Assembly (NCBI GenBank): GCA_041640815.1
Contig: JBEPZO010000006.1
Coordinates: 1 to 64,000, forward strand
Reading direction: 5' to 3'
From: JANWZL01 sp041640815
GTDB taxonomy: Bacteria > Pseudomonadota > Gammaproteobacteria > Burkholderiales > Thiobacillaceae
DNA length: 64,000 nucleotides
The first letter of the stretch is position 1. Each line of letters begins with the position of its first letter. The position numbers were made by a program, and so were the translations under genes. Below are positions 53,527 to 60,861 of the stretch, in pieces. The notes under the pieces are model-generated. The model made no database searches and was not told the DNA's origin. It saw only the letters and a list, made by a program, of their open reading frames with translations.

Positions 53527-54291
53527 TCAAGTGGTGGCATAGAGGGTTTCGATCACGGCGCGCATGTCAGCGGGCAAACGCGCCCAGGCAGTGGCAGCGA
53601 TCTCCTGCGGGATGCCGAAGCGGGCCTCGGCCACGGCGCCGGCAATGGCGGCCAGGGTGTCGGCATCACCGCCCAAAGAGACGGCATTGCGCAAGGCATC
53701 CTCGAAGCTTTCCGCTTCCAGGGCGCAGATGAGGGCCTCGGGTACGCTGCCCTGGCAAGTGACGTCGAAGCGGTAGCCAGGGCGGATGTCATCCACCGTG
53801 CGGTCGAGGTGATAGCCGCTGAAATCCGCCACCCGGGCGCGGATGGCATCGGCTTCCAGACCCTGACGGGCGAGGTAGATGGCCATGGCTGTAGCCTGTG
53901 CGCCCTTGATGCCCTCTGGGTGGTCATGGGTGACGGCGGCGCTGCGCCGCGCGAGTTCCAGCGCCTCTTCGAGGTCGCCGGCCAGCAGGGCCACGGGGGA
54001 GACCCGCATGGCCGAGCCGTTGCCAAAGCTATAGTAGGGAGCGGTCTCTTCGGAAAACAGCCACTCAGCAAAACGGCTACCCCAGCCGGAGTGGGGATAG
54101 CGCCTGCCCCAGTCCTTGAAGCTCGCCACCAGGTCACGGCCGTTCAGGAAGGCATCGGCCACGGCGATGGTGAGCACGCTATCGTCGGTGTAGAAGGCAT
54201 TGGCCGCGATGAGGGGTTGGAAATCCTTGCGTTTGGTGGCATTCCACTCGTAGACCGAGCCTACGAGGTCTCCGATCAAGGCGCCTAGCAT
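53527..54291 (-). CDS. ADP-ribosylglycohydrolase family protein
   Basis: A 254-residue DraG/ARH-type enzyme that removes ADP-ribose from proteins or related compounds. Metal-binding motifs are visible: TDDS at 35-38 in YTDDSVLTIAVADAFL, GNGSAMRVSP, and SLGGDADTLAAIAGAVAEARFG near the end. ATG 54291 (MLGALIGDLVGS) is the typical start. It lies between the NE0113-type CARF gene and csx2 copy B, so it probably belongs to the accessory set. The target is unknown; a role in undoing ADP-ribosylation in defence is only inferred. A fragment of its end recurs at 43721. Confidence 0.92.
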   Translation of the reverse strand: MLGALIGDLVGSVYEWNATKRKDFQPLIAANAFYTDDSVLTIAVADAFLNGRDLVASFKDWGRRYPHSGWGSRFAEWLFSEETAPYYSFGNGSAMRVSPVALLAGDLEEALELARRSAAVTHDHPEGIKGAQATAMAIYLARQGLEADAIRARVADFSGYHLDRTVDDIRPGYRFDVTCQGSVPEALICALEAESFEDALRNAVSLGGDADTLAAIAGAVAEARFGIPQEIAATAWARLPADMRAVIETLYATT

Positions 54292-54411
54292 GGTGTCATT
54301 CCTCCAACAGCCCTGTGATCGCCTATCGCAGGGGCTGCGAGATGCCGGCCAGGATGCGGTGCATCCCATCATATCCGCACCGGGGACACGCGGGGCTATT
54401 AGCGTATTCGG

Positions 54412-55563
54412 TCATGCGCTTGCGCCCTCGATGATCTCGATCTGATCCGGCGCGAGAGGCAGGCTGTAGCGGCTTGCCCCGCGCGCTCCCGTGCGGCGGA
54501 TCTGGTAGCGTGCGGCGGCGTGTTCGCCGAGCGCGTCGGCAAACGCCCTGTTGATGCGGCTTTTCTGTGGCTCGAAATATTCCCTGAGCGCTTTGGGATC
54601 ATCCAGTCGCCATTCGACGGCCCCGCATAGACGCTCGTAATCCCCACCAGCGGGGTTGAGCACCTCTTGCGCCAAGCGCACGTACTCCTCGGCCTCCTCG
54701 CACCGTCCCCAATGGACCTCCGGGTTGTCCTCCTTGGCTCTTTTAGCCAGCCAGAGTAGAAAGGCGAATTCGGTCGGACCGAGTTGTATGACTTCGTCGT
54801 CCAGTTGCACCGTCCTTTCGGCGAGATTCAGCACCATACGGGGTGCGGACCAGGCACGGGCGGCCGCTGCCACCGTGTCACTGAAGCTCGCTTGGCCCTT
54901 GAGCAAGCGCTGCGGCAGACCCTCGCGCAGGCGCACGAAAGGAATCTCCGCCAAGGTCACGGTGGCATCCTTACAGTTGGCCAGCTTGTTGTCGCGCACT
55001 TGGATGACGCGCTCATAGGGCGTGGGATAAAAGAACTCCCAGCTTGACTCAAAAGGCTCCGACACCAGCACATGCGAGAGACGGTCTTGCGGCCGGCCAT
55101 AGAGCGACAAGGCATAGCCGAGATAAAAACCCATGGTCTTGCGCCCGCCGGCGATGGAAACGTGCAGTGCAGATTCGTCATCGGCGGTGAAGCGGCGCAC
55201 CAAATCGGTGATGAGATCGGCGGCGCGCTCGTTGTCCTCGGGGGTGCGGATGTCGTCCAGCAACTGGCCCGCGGCATCGCAGATGATGTGGATGTGCCGC
55301 TCGTCGAAGGCGATCGCTTGGGTGATACCGAAATCGCGCAGAAAACGCTTGAACCAGCCCGGCTCTTCGGATAGCAGCGACAGACGCGCGCGCTCGCCAC
55401 CCTCGCGCGTGGTGATGAGGTGCACCTCGGTGGGCAGAAAGGGGGGCGACTGGCGCATGAGAGCATAGAGCGTCTCGGTCACCACCTGCGGCGAAAGCCC
55501 GGTGACGGCGAGCAGAATGCGGTGCGGGTATTCGTGGGGGGCGGCAGATGTCATGGATGGCAT
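54412..55563 (-). CDS. NE0113-family (TIGR02584-like) CARF protein
   Basis: A CARF-domain accessory protein: RILLAVTGLSPQVVTETLYAL at the start, LHVSIAGGRKTMGFYLGYALSL in the middle and SHVLVSEPFE...FFYPTP after it are the family signature. Members are often annotated as Csm6 or ring nuclease. The C-terminal 150 residues include LDDEVIQLGPTEFAFLLWLA, which looks like a winged-helix segment, so a regulator role is also possible. I see no sure HEPN motif. ATG 55563 or 55554 fit; the frame upstream overlaps cas6. 32 bases separate it from cas6. Confidence 0.85.
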   Translation of the reverse strand: MPSMTSAAPHEYPHRILLAVTGLSPQVVTETLYALMRQSPPFLPTEVHLITTREGGERARLSLLSEEPGWFKRFLRDFGITQAIAFDERHIHIICDAAGQLLDDIRTPEDNERAADLITDLVRRFTADDESALHVSIAGGRKTMGFYLGYALSLYGRPQDRLSHVLVSEPFESSWEFFYPTPYERVIQVRDNKLANCKDATVTLAEIPFVRLREGLPQRLLKGQASFSDTVAAAARAWSAPRMVLNLAERTVQLDDEVIQLGPTEFAFLLWLAKRAKEDNPEVHWGRCEEAEEYVRLAQEVLNPAGGDYERLCGAVEWRLDDPKALREYFEPQKSRINRAFADALGEHAAARYQIRRTGARGASRYSLPLAPDQIEIIEGASA

Positions 55564-55595
55564 GGCTCGTCCTTGTGCTTGCCCCCTAGTTTGGC

Positions 55596-56576
55596 TTAGC
55601 TCCTCACGCCTTTCTGTGCCGGCAAGCTTGCGGGCTCGATGCGGTAGTGTCCAAGGCCCATGGTGGCACCGCTTCCAGCGTGAAGCCATTGTCCAAGCCA
55701 TAGATAGGGCCAAAACGGTGTGAGATCCTGGCCACGAATCTCGATGTGGCCGATGACGCCGCCCAGCTTCATGGCGGCGTGCTGCCGGAAGGAATAGCGC
55801 GGCTTGTCTTCCCACGACAGGAAGGCTACCGCCTCGATGGCGCGCGCCCGCGCCATGAGTCCTTTGAAGTCGGTCTCCAGCGGTGTGTCGGTATGAAAAG
55901 CCGAGAGCATCGAAATGCGCCGTAGCAGGCTGCCGAAGAGGTCGGCGAAACGAAAATCCTGCGGCCGGACGCGTTTGCCTTCACGTTTGACGCGCAAGGG
56001 GGTAAGAAGCTCGATGCGGAGATCATAGGGCACCTCTGGCGCGACCGGAACAGCCAGCGGCAGGGCTTGCAGCCTCTCTTGAGGTCGGTAGACGCAACGC
56101 CACTCGCCGCTACCCGCACAGGTCTCCTGCTCCACCGCCATAAGCTGCAAGTGATTGCCCGCGATGCCCCTTGGCCCCTGCGCGGCTTGACTCAGGGCAT
56201 GAATGAACAAGGCAAGCTGCCGATTGGCGACACCGACCAGATTGAAGCCCAGCTGATAGGTGTCTGCCTCGGCATCCCCAGGTTCGAGGATGAAGGGATG
56301 CGGCGCCGTCTCATAGCGGCGCATTTTCTGCGCCGACGGCGTTGGCGGCGTGTCGTAGAAATAGGGATAGACACAGCTTTGGTAGAGCGCGCAAGGCCGG
56401 CATTGCGGCAGGCGCGTGACACAAACGACACGCTTTAGGGCATGACCGAGCGCACCGCGCCAGGCCGAGCCAGGAAATTCGCCCAGTCGCACCGGGGCAT
56501 CGGCAATGAAGCGAGCACGGTAACAACCCAGTTTCAGCCCAGGCCACCCACCTGCAGCAGGTGTCTCCTCCATCAT
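55596..56576 (-). CDS. cas6: Cas6-type pre-crRNA endoribonuclease
   Basis: A 326-residue RAMP protein that cuts the array transcript within repeats. It matches the Cas6 group with a Cys-rich insert: RLPQCRPCALYQSCVYPYFYDTP (four cysteines, possibly a zinc site), followed by GFNLVGVANRQL. The C-terminal glycine-rich loop LHAGSGATMGLGHYRIEP is the RAMP hallmark. It is the only cas6 in the window and must serve both type III complexes. It is first of the long minus-strand run. Its last codons contain a GCAAGCTTGC palindrome. Confidence 0.9.
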   Translation of the reverse strand: MMEETPAAGGWPGLKLGCYRARFIADAPVRLGEFPGSAWRGALGHALKRVVCVTRLPQCRPCALYQSCVYPYFYDTPPTPSAQKMRRYETAPHPFILEPGDAEADTYQLGFNLVGVANRQLALFIHALSQAAQGPRGIAGNHLQLMAVEQETCAGSGEWRCVYRPQERLQALPLAVPVAPEVPYDLRIELLTPLRVKREGKRVRPQDFRFADLFGSLLRRISMLSAFHTDTPLETDFKGLMARARAIEAVAFLSWEDKPRYSFRQHAAMKLGGVIGHIEIRGQDLTPFWPYLWLGQWLHAGSGATMGLGHYRIEPASLPAQKGVRS

Positions 56577-56714
56577 CCGCGGTATTGATCGCTCTTTGTA
56601 CGCTCAAGTGTAGGGGATGAGGGGCGAGGCTGTCAGCCACGCAGGCTCAAGTGCCCTTGCGCGCCTGTCAGGCGCAGGGCGCCACCTGACTTGCAGCCTG
56701 TCTGCAGAGCGTGT

Positions 56715-56802
56715 TGGCGGAGGCGGTGAGATTCGAACTCACGAACGCTTGCGCGTTGCCGGTTTTCAAGACCGGTGCCTTAAACCACTCGGCCACGCCT
56801 CC
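56715..56802 (-). tRNA. tRNA-Ser(UGA)
   Basis: Reading leftward, the acceptor stem GGAGGCG (from 56802) pairs with CGCCTCC. The anticodon stem CCGGT/ACCGG encloses the loop CTTGAAA, giving anticodon TGA. There is a long variable arm as expected for serine, the T loop TTCGAAT, and an encoded CCA (56717-56715). All parts look intact. Broken copies lie directly upstream. Confidence 0.97.
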
Positions 56803-57196
56803 GTTTGACATCGCGCGTTGCCGGTTTTAGTTCCGGCACGCCGCTTGCGCGGCTTCACATCGGCTAGCGCCGATGTGAGCCTACACTGCCATGCTGCCTG
56901 CCGGCAGCATGGTCAAGACCGGTGCCTTAAACCACTCGGCCACGCCTCCGTTTGACATCACGCGTTGCCGGTTTTAGTTCCGGCACGCCGCTTGCGCGGC
57001 TTCACATCGGCTAGCGCCGATGTGAGCCTACACTGCCATGCTGCCTGCCGGCAGCATGGTCAAGACCGGTGCCTTAAACCACTCGGCNNNNNNNNNNNNN
57101 NNNNNNNNNNNNNNNNNNNNNNNNNNNNNNNNNNNNNNNNNNNNNNNNNNNNNNNNNNNNNNNNNNNNNNNNNNNNNNNNNNNNNNNCACGCCTCC
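56803..57196 (-). repeat. Tandem broken tRNA-Ser copies split by a hairpin element, with an assembly gap
   Basis: Two 147 bp units precede the intact tRNA-Ser. Each has the tRNA 5' half to the anticodon loop, an 85 bp insert (56829-56913 and 56976-57060), then only the 3' anticodon stem and the start of the variable arm. The T arm and acceptor end are missing. The insert contains a CCATGCTGCC...GGCAGCATGG palindrome, an ACATCGGCTAG-CG-CCGATGT palindrome and a GCCGC/GCGGC stem; the last two recur in the argF tail repeat. The 100 N at 57088-57187 sit inside the array, so its true copy number is unknown. A last tRNA start follows the gap. Confidence 0.85.
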
Positions 57197-57227
57197 CTCA
57201 CCGCCGCATTCGTACAACGCGGTAACT

Positions 57228-57245
57228 GGTCGTATTTTAGCCGAC
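57228..57245 (-). promoter_or_regulatory. Possible -10 region of the tRNA-Ser promoter
   Basis: On the minus strand GCTAAAATACG holds TAAAAT, a good -10 match, about 40 bases before the outermost tRNA start at 57196. No clear -35 box is seen. Confidence 0.35.
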
Positions 57246-57288
57246 GACGGCCTTTCATGGCGCAAGGCGCTGGCTCGCCCCGTCAGCC

Positions 57289-58653
57289 TTAGGCCCGGTA
57301 TGCCTGCAAGAGCTTGAACAACGCCGCCGCCTTGTCCATACACTCTTGATACTCGGCTTCTGCCTGCGAATCGGCAACGATGCCGCCGCCGGCCCAGAAA
57401 TACAGCGTGTTGTCCGTCCAAACCGAGGTGCGGATGGCGATGTTGGTGTCCATGTCGCCATGGTAGCCGAGATAGCCGATGGCACCGCAATAGACGCCGC
57501 GACGGTGTGGCTCGAGTTCTTCGATGATCTCCATGGCACGCAGTTTCGGCGCACCGGTGATCGAACCGCCGGGAAAGGCGGCGCGTAGGAGTGCGACAGC
57601 ATCCTGGCCGGGTGCCAGCCGACCGCTGATGGTGCTGACCAGGTGGTGCACGGTGGCGTAGTGTTCCACCTCAAACAGTGCCGGCACCTGCACGGAACCC
57701 GGGACGCAGACCTTGCCTAGGTCGTTGCGCAGCAAGTCGACGATCATCAGGTTTTCCGCCCGGTCTTTGAGGCTGCCGGCCAACTCGCGCGCCATGGCCG
57801 CATCGCGTTTGGGGTCGGCAGCGCGCCGGCGAGTGCCCTTGATGGGCCGAGTGAATACCTGCCCGCCACGCACCTCTAGGAAACGCTCCGGCGAAGTGGC
57901 CAATACCTTGGCCCATGGCAGGCTGATGTAGGCCGAAAAGGGAGCAGGGTTGAGCCGCCGCAAGGCCTGGTAGGCGAGCCAGGGGTCTCCGGAGACTGGG
58001 CAGCTGAAACGCTGGGCCAGGTTCACCTGATAGCAGTCGCCGGCCCGGATATAGGCCTGAATGCGCTCGAAACGCTGCCGATAGGCCGTCGGCGAGAGAT
58101 TGCTCTGGATGGGGCCGTGGGCGTGGAAAGGCTCGCGTCGGCGCGGCGTGGGTGGAGTGCTGAAAAGCGCGATGAGGTCTTGCCATTGCGCCGCAGATAG
58201 GGGGTGACGGCCGGCCGAGACGAGCCAGCTTTCTCTGCGCTGATGATCGACAAGCAGCGCCCAGTCGTAGAAGCCGACGGCCATCTCGGGCAGCGGCTTG
58301 CCTTGCTCGGCGAGCTCAGGTAGGTGCTCCAAGCGCCTGGCGAGGTCATAGGCGAAGTAGCCGATCGCGCCACCAACGAAGGGCAAGGTGAGGTCTTGCT
58401 CGTTGCTGGCGAGATATCGGCGCAGGCAGAGGAAGGGGTCATCGGCACTGTGTTCCACCACCTCGCCCTGACGGTATTCCGTGACCTCGCCATGGGTGAC
58501 CAGCGTCGCGTGGGGGCGGGCGGCGAGGATGTCCCAACGACCGCCGCAGGCGCCGGGATGGCCGCTGTCAAGAAAAACGGCCCAAGGCTCGTCAGCCAGG
58601 GCATCGAACAGCTCGGCGCTGTCAGGGTGGTAGGGGATGGCTTCCAGACGCAT
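57289..58653 (-). CDS. pabB: Aminodeoxychorismate synthase component I
   Basis: PabB makes 4-amino-4-deoxychorismate from chorismate and ammonia, for folate synthesis. The 454-residue product has the chorismate-binding hallmarks: PIKGTRRRA, with the PabB-type lysine, NLMIVDLLRNDLGKVC, and GSITGAPKLRAMEII. The PIKGT lysine supports PabB over anthranilate synthase TrpE. ATG 58653 fits the family start; 58674 is also open. There is no fused lyase domain. Confidence 0.92.
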   Translation of the reverse strand: MRLEAIPYHPDSAELFDALADEPWAVFLDSGHPGACGGRWDILAARPHATLVTHGEVTEYRQGEVVEHSADDPFLCLRRYLASNEQDLTLPFVGGAIGYFAYDLARRLEHLPELAEQGKPLPEMAVGFYDWALLVDHQRRESWLVSAGRHPLSAAQWQDLIALFSTPPTPRRREPFHAHGPIQSNLSPTAYRQRFERIQAYIRAGDCYQVNLAQRFSCPVSGDPWLAYQALRRLNPAPFSAYISLPWAKVLATSPERFLEVRGGQVFTRPIKGTRRRAADPKRDAAMARELAGSLKDRAENLMIVDLLRNDLGKVCVPGSVQVPALFEVEHYATVHHLVSTISGRLAPGQDAVALLRAAFPGGSITGAPKLRAMEIIEELEPHRRGVYCGAIGYLGYHGDMDTNIAIRTSVWTDNTLYFWAGGGIVADSQAEAEYQECMDKAAALFKLLQAYRA

Positions 58654-58777
58654 GGCTTGGGGCGGCGAGCACACGGGGCTGGCGGCTCAGGAGCGGTCAG
58701 GACAGGCGCCTCTGGCCCTCTCCGGCGTGCACGATGGCACCTGCAATGCCGCCTTGGGAGTTACGTGACGCCGATCC

Positions 58778-59446
58778 TTAGCGCGCGAGGCTGTCGGCGC
58801 GGCGGCTCATTTCGATGAGCCCATCGGCGATTGCGAGCAAGTCTTCGTAGCTGCGTGCAGCCTGGCCGGTCACCTGGTAGCGGCCTGCCACGGTCAGGCG
58901 GGGTACGCTGCGGATGCGGTAATTGCGCACCAACTGGTCGCTGCGGGAGACCAGCGCGGAGACGCCGAAGGAGTCGAAGGCCGCCTTGAAGCGCTTTTCG
59001 TCCACCCCCTCGCGCCTGATCCACGCCAGGATGGCGCTGGGGGTGAACAGGTTGATCCGCTCCTCATGGATGGCGCGAAAAACCGCCTCGTCCAGGCGAG
59101 CCAGGTCGCCTGTCGCTTCGAGGCCATAGTAGAGCCGTGCCAGGTTGGACCAGGTGGTGCGACCGAAGGTGACCGGAATGCGCTTGAAACTGACATCCCC
59201 GGGCAGCCTTGCCGCCCAGGCCATGACCAGGGGGTGGAAATCCTTGCAGTGCGGACAACCGTAAGAGAAGAACTCCAGCACCTCGATCTTGCCAGGTGTC
59301 TCGCCCGGCTGCGGCGGCAGGATGCGCTCATAATCACGCCCCTCGATGAGGGTGGCCGCCTTGACGATACGGCTGTGCCCAGGCAAGACGGCGCCGGCTA
59401 GGCAGGCTAGAAGCAAGCGGTTGAATGCACGTCGGGTGGGTCTCAT
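58778..59446 (-). CDS. dsbA: DsbA-type thiol:disulfide oxidoreductase
   Basis: It puts disulfide bonds into proteins in the periplasm. The protein starts with a signal peptide with twin arginine (RPTRRAFNRLLLACLAGAVL). It has the active site CPHC in EFFSYGCPHCKDFHP, and the cis-proline in SVPRLTVAG (here VPR). Length 222 is normal. ATG 59446 is chosen; the frame opens ten codons earlier. dsbB lies 130 bases upstream on the same strand, an unusual and sensible pairing. Confidence 0.93.
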   Translation of the reverse strand: MRPTRRAFNRLLLACLAGAVLPGHSRIVKAATLIEGRDYERILPPQPGETPGKIEVLEFFSYGCPHCKDFHPLVMAWAARLPGDVSFKRIPVTFGRTTWSNLARLYYGLEATGDLARLDEAVFRAIHEERINLFTPSAILAWIRREGVDEKRFKAAFDSFGVSALVSRSDQLVRNYRIRSVPRLTVAGRYQVTGQAARSYEDLLAIADGLIEMSRRADSLAR

Positions 59447-59579
59447 GGCAAGCGTCGGTTCCTCTCCAGGAAGCAAGCTGACTCAAGGGTTGGGCGATCA
59501 GGGATGCGCCGGCTGGAAGGATATACCTGCCAGCGCCATGATGCCGCTTTAGTGTCGCAAGATTGAGATGCACTGGCCC

Positions 59580-60080
59580 TCATACCCTGTGGGACCAGCC
59601 CCTCACGATGGCAACGAGTGCAAACATGAATACGGCAAGGAAAACGACCAGCGCCCAGTTCGCGAGCGACAAACCGAGAAATTCGAGCGCCACATCATCG
59701 CAAAAACCAGTCGCCAAAAACAGCACGGGCACCTGCTGCCCAAGCCAGTCCACCAACTGTTCAATGGGACCCAGCGCATCCCCTGTACAAGCGAGGCTGC
59801 CGGGCGGCTGGGTCTGCAGCCAGCTCTGATAGCCCGCTACCCCGGCACCCAGAGCGCACAGCGCGAGGATCAAGCCGCCTGCCAGGCGTTGGCCCAACGG
59901 GCGCAAGAAAAACGCTACCAGGCCCACCACACCGATGAGCATAAACAATAAGCGCTGAAAGATGCACAGCGGACAGGGCTGCAGACCGAGCCAGAAGGTC
60001 GAGATCAAGCTCATCATCACCGCCGTCTCGGTGACAAGGGCGATGGCGAGCCAGTGGTATCTGGGTGGTAATCGGTTCAT
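59580..60080 (-). CDS. dsbB: DsbB, quinone-linked reoxidant of DsbA
   Basis: An inner-membrane protein of four helices, 166 residues. The first redox pair is CPLC (36-39) in LQPCPLCIFQRLLFM. The second pair is the two periplasmic loop cysteines in SLACTGDALGP and ATGFCDDVALEFLG. It moves electrons from DsbA to quinone. A decayed permease gene abuts its 5' end. Confidence 0.94.
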   Translation of the reverse strand: MNRLPPRYHWLAIALVTETAVMMSLISTFWLGLQPCPLCIFQRLLFMLIGVVGLVAFFLRPLGQRLAGGLILALCALGAGVAGYQSWLQTQPPGSLACTGDALGPIEQLVDWLGQQVPVLFLATGFCDDVALEFLGLSLANWALVVFLAVFMFALVAIVRGWSHRV

Positions 60081-60780
60081 GCCAGGTGTATCCGTCCGCT
60101 GGAGGCGGCTCGGGAAGCGCGCCCCCTCATGCCAATATACGCCCCTCGCGCGAAGCGTGGGAGCAAACTCACCGCCACCGAACCATCCCCGGCGATGCGG
60201 GCGATGAGGTCGGCCGGCACATAGCCATGCATGAGGGCGCCCACGCCCACACCGATCAGGACATACTTCCAGATGCGTCCGACGATCTGGCGCACTTCAT
60301 CCCAGGCATAGTCATGGCGGGCGCGCTAGCCGCCGTTGCCATGGTCAAGTCGCTGCGCCTCGTCCATGCGGATCTGCCAGACGTAGGCTTCGACCCAGCG
60401 CTCCAGCCTGAAGGCCTGCAAGACACAACGTCGATGAAGGCGATGGCTAGCCCCGTGAGCACATAGATCAGCGTCATCTGCCAGCCGATTACCCCTGCCA
60501 GCACCACCACGGCTACCTGATTGACCATGGGGCTGGCGATGAGGAAGGACAGGGTCACGCCGAGCGGGATCCCGGCCTCGACGAAGCCGATGAACAGCGG
60601 TATGGATGAGCAGGAGCAAAACGGTGTCATCGCCCCCAGCCCGACTGCCATCAGCCGGGCGCTAGGCCCCGAGCGGCCGCGCATCGCCGCCCGCACCCGC
60701 TCGAGGGGCAGCAATGCGCGCAGCCAGCCCATGGCATAGATCACGCTGGTGAGCAGCACGAGGATCTTCGCCACGTCCAT
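60077..60780 (-). pseudogene. Broken permease of the ArsP/DUF318 type
   Basis: The intact first part (from ATG 60780) reads MTPFCSCSSIPLFIGFVEAG and IPLGVTLSFLIASPMVNQVA, the signature of this two-part permease family. Near 60420 the frame shifts (the continuation VLQAFRLERWVEAYVWQI is in another phase), and it shifts again near 60330 before RQIVGRIWKYVLIGVGVGALMHGYVPADLIARIAGDGS. After that the second half of the family is missing. Two frame breaks plus the loss of the second half point to a pseudogene; the frame breaks alone could be sequencing errors. It would have belonged to the arsenic operon. Confidence 0.8.
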
Positions 60781-60861
60781 GACGATGAATTGAAGCGCTG
60801 CACCGGCGGGCTGTCCGGGGCAAGATCCAAGAGGCGGTAGGCGAGCAGCGTGCCCAGGGCA

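Noticed and set aside
56829..57060. Reading the anticodon-loop inserts as group I introns of tRNA-Ser
   Set aside because: The inserts are only 85 bases with simple hairpins, and the interrupted copies lack the tRNA 3' end, so splicing could not restore a tRNA; an intact copy lies beside them.
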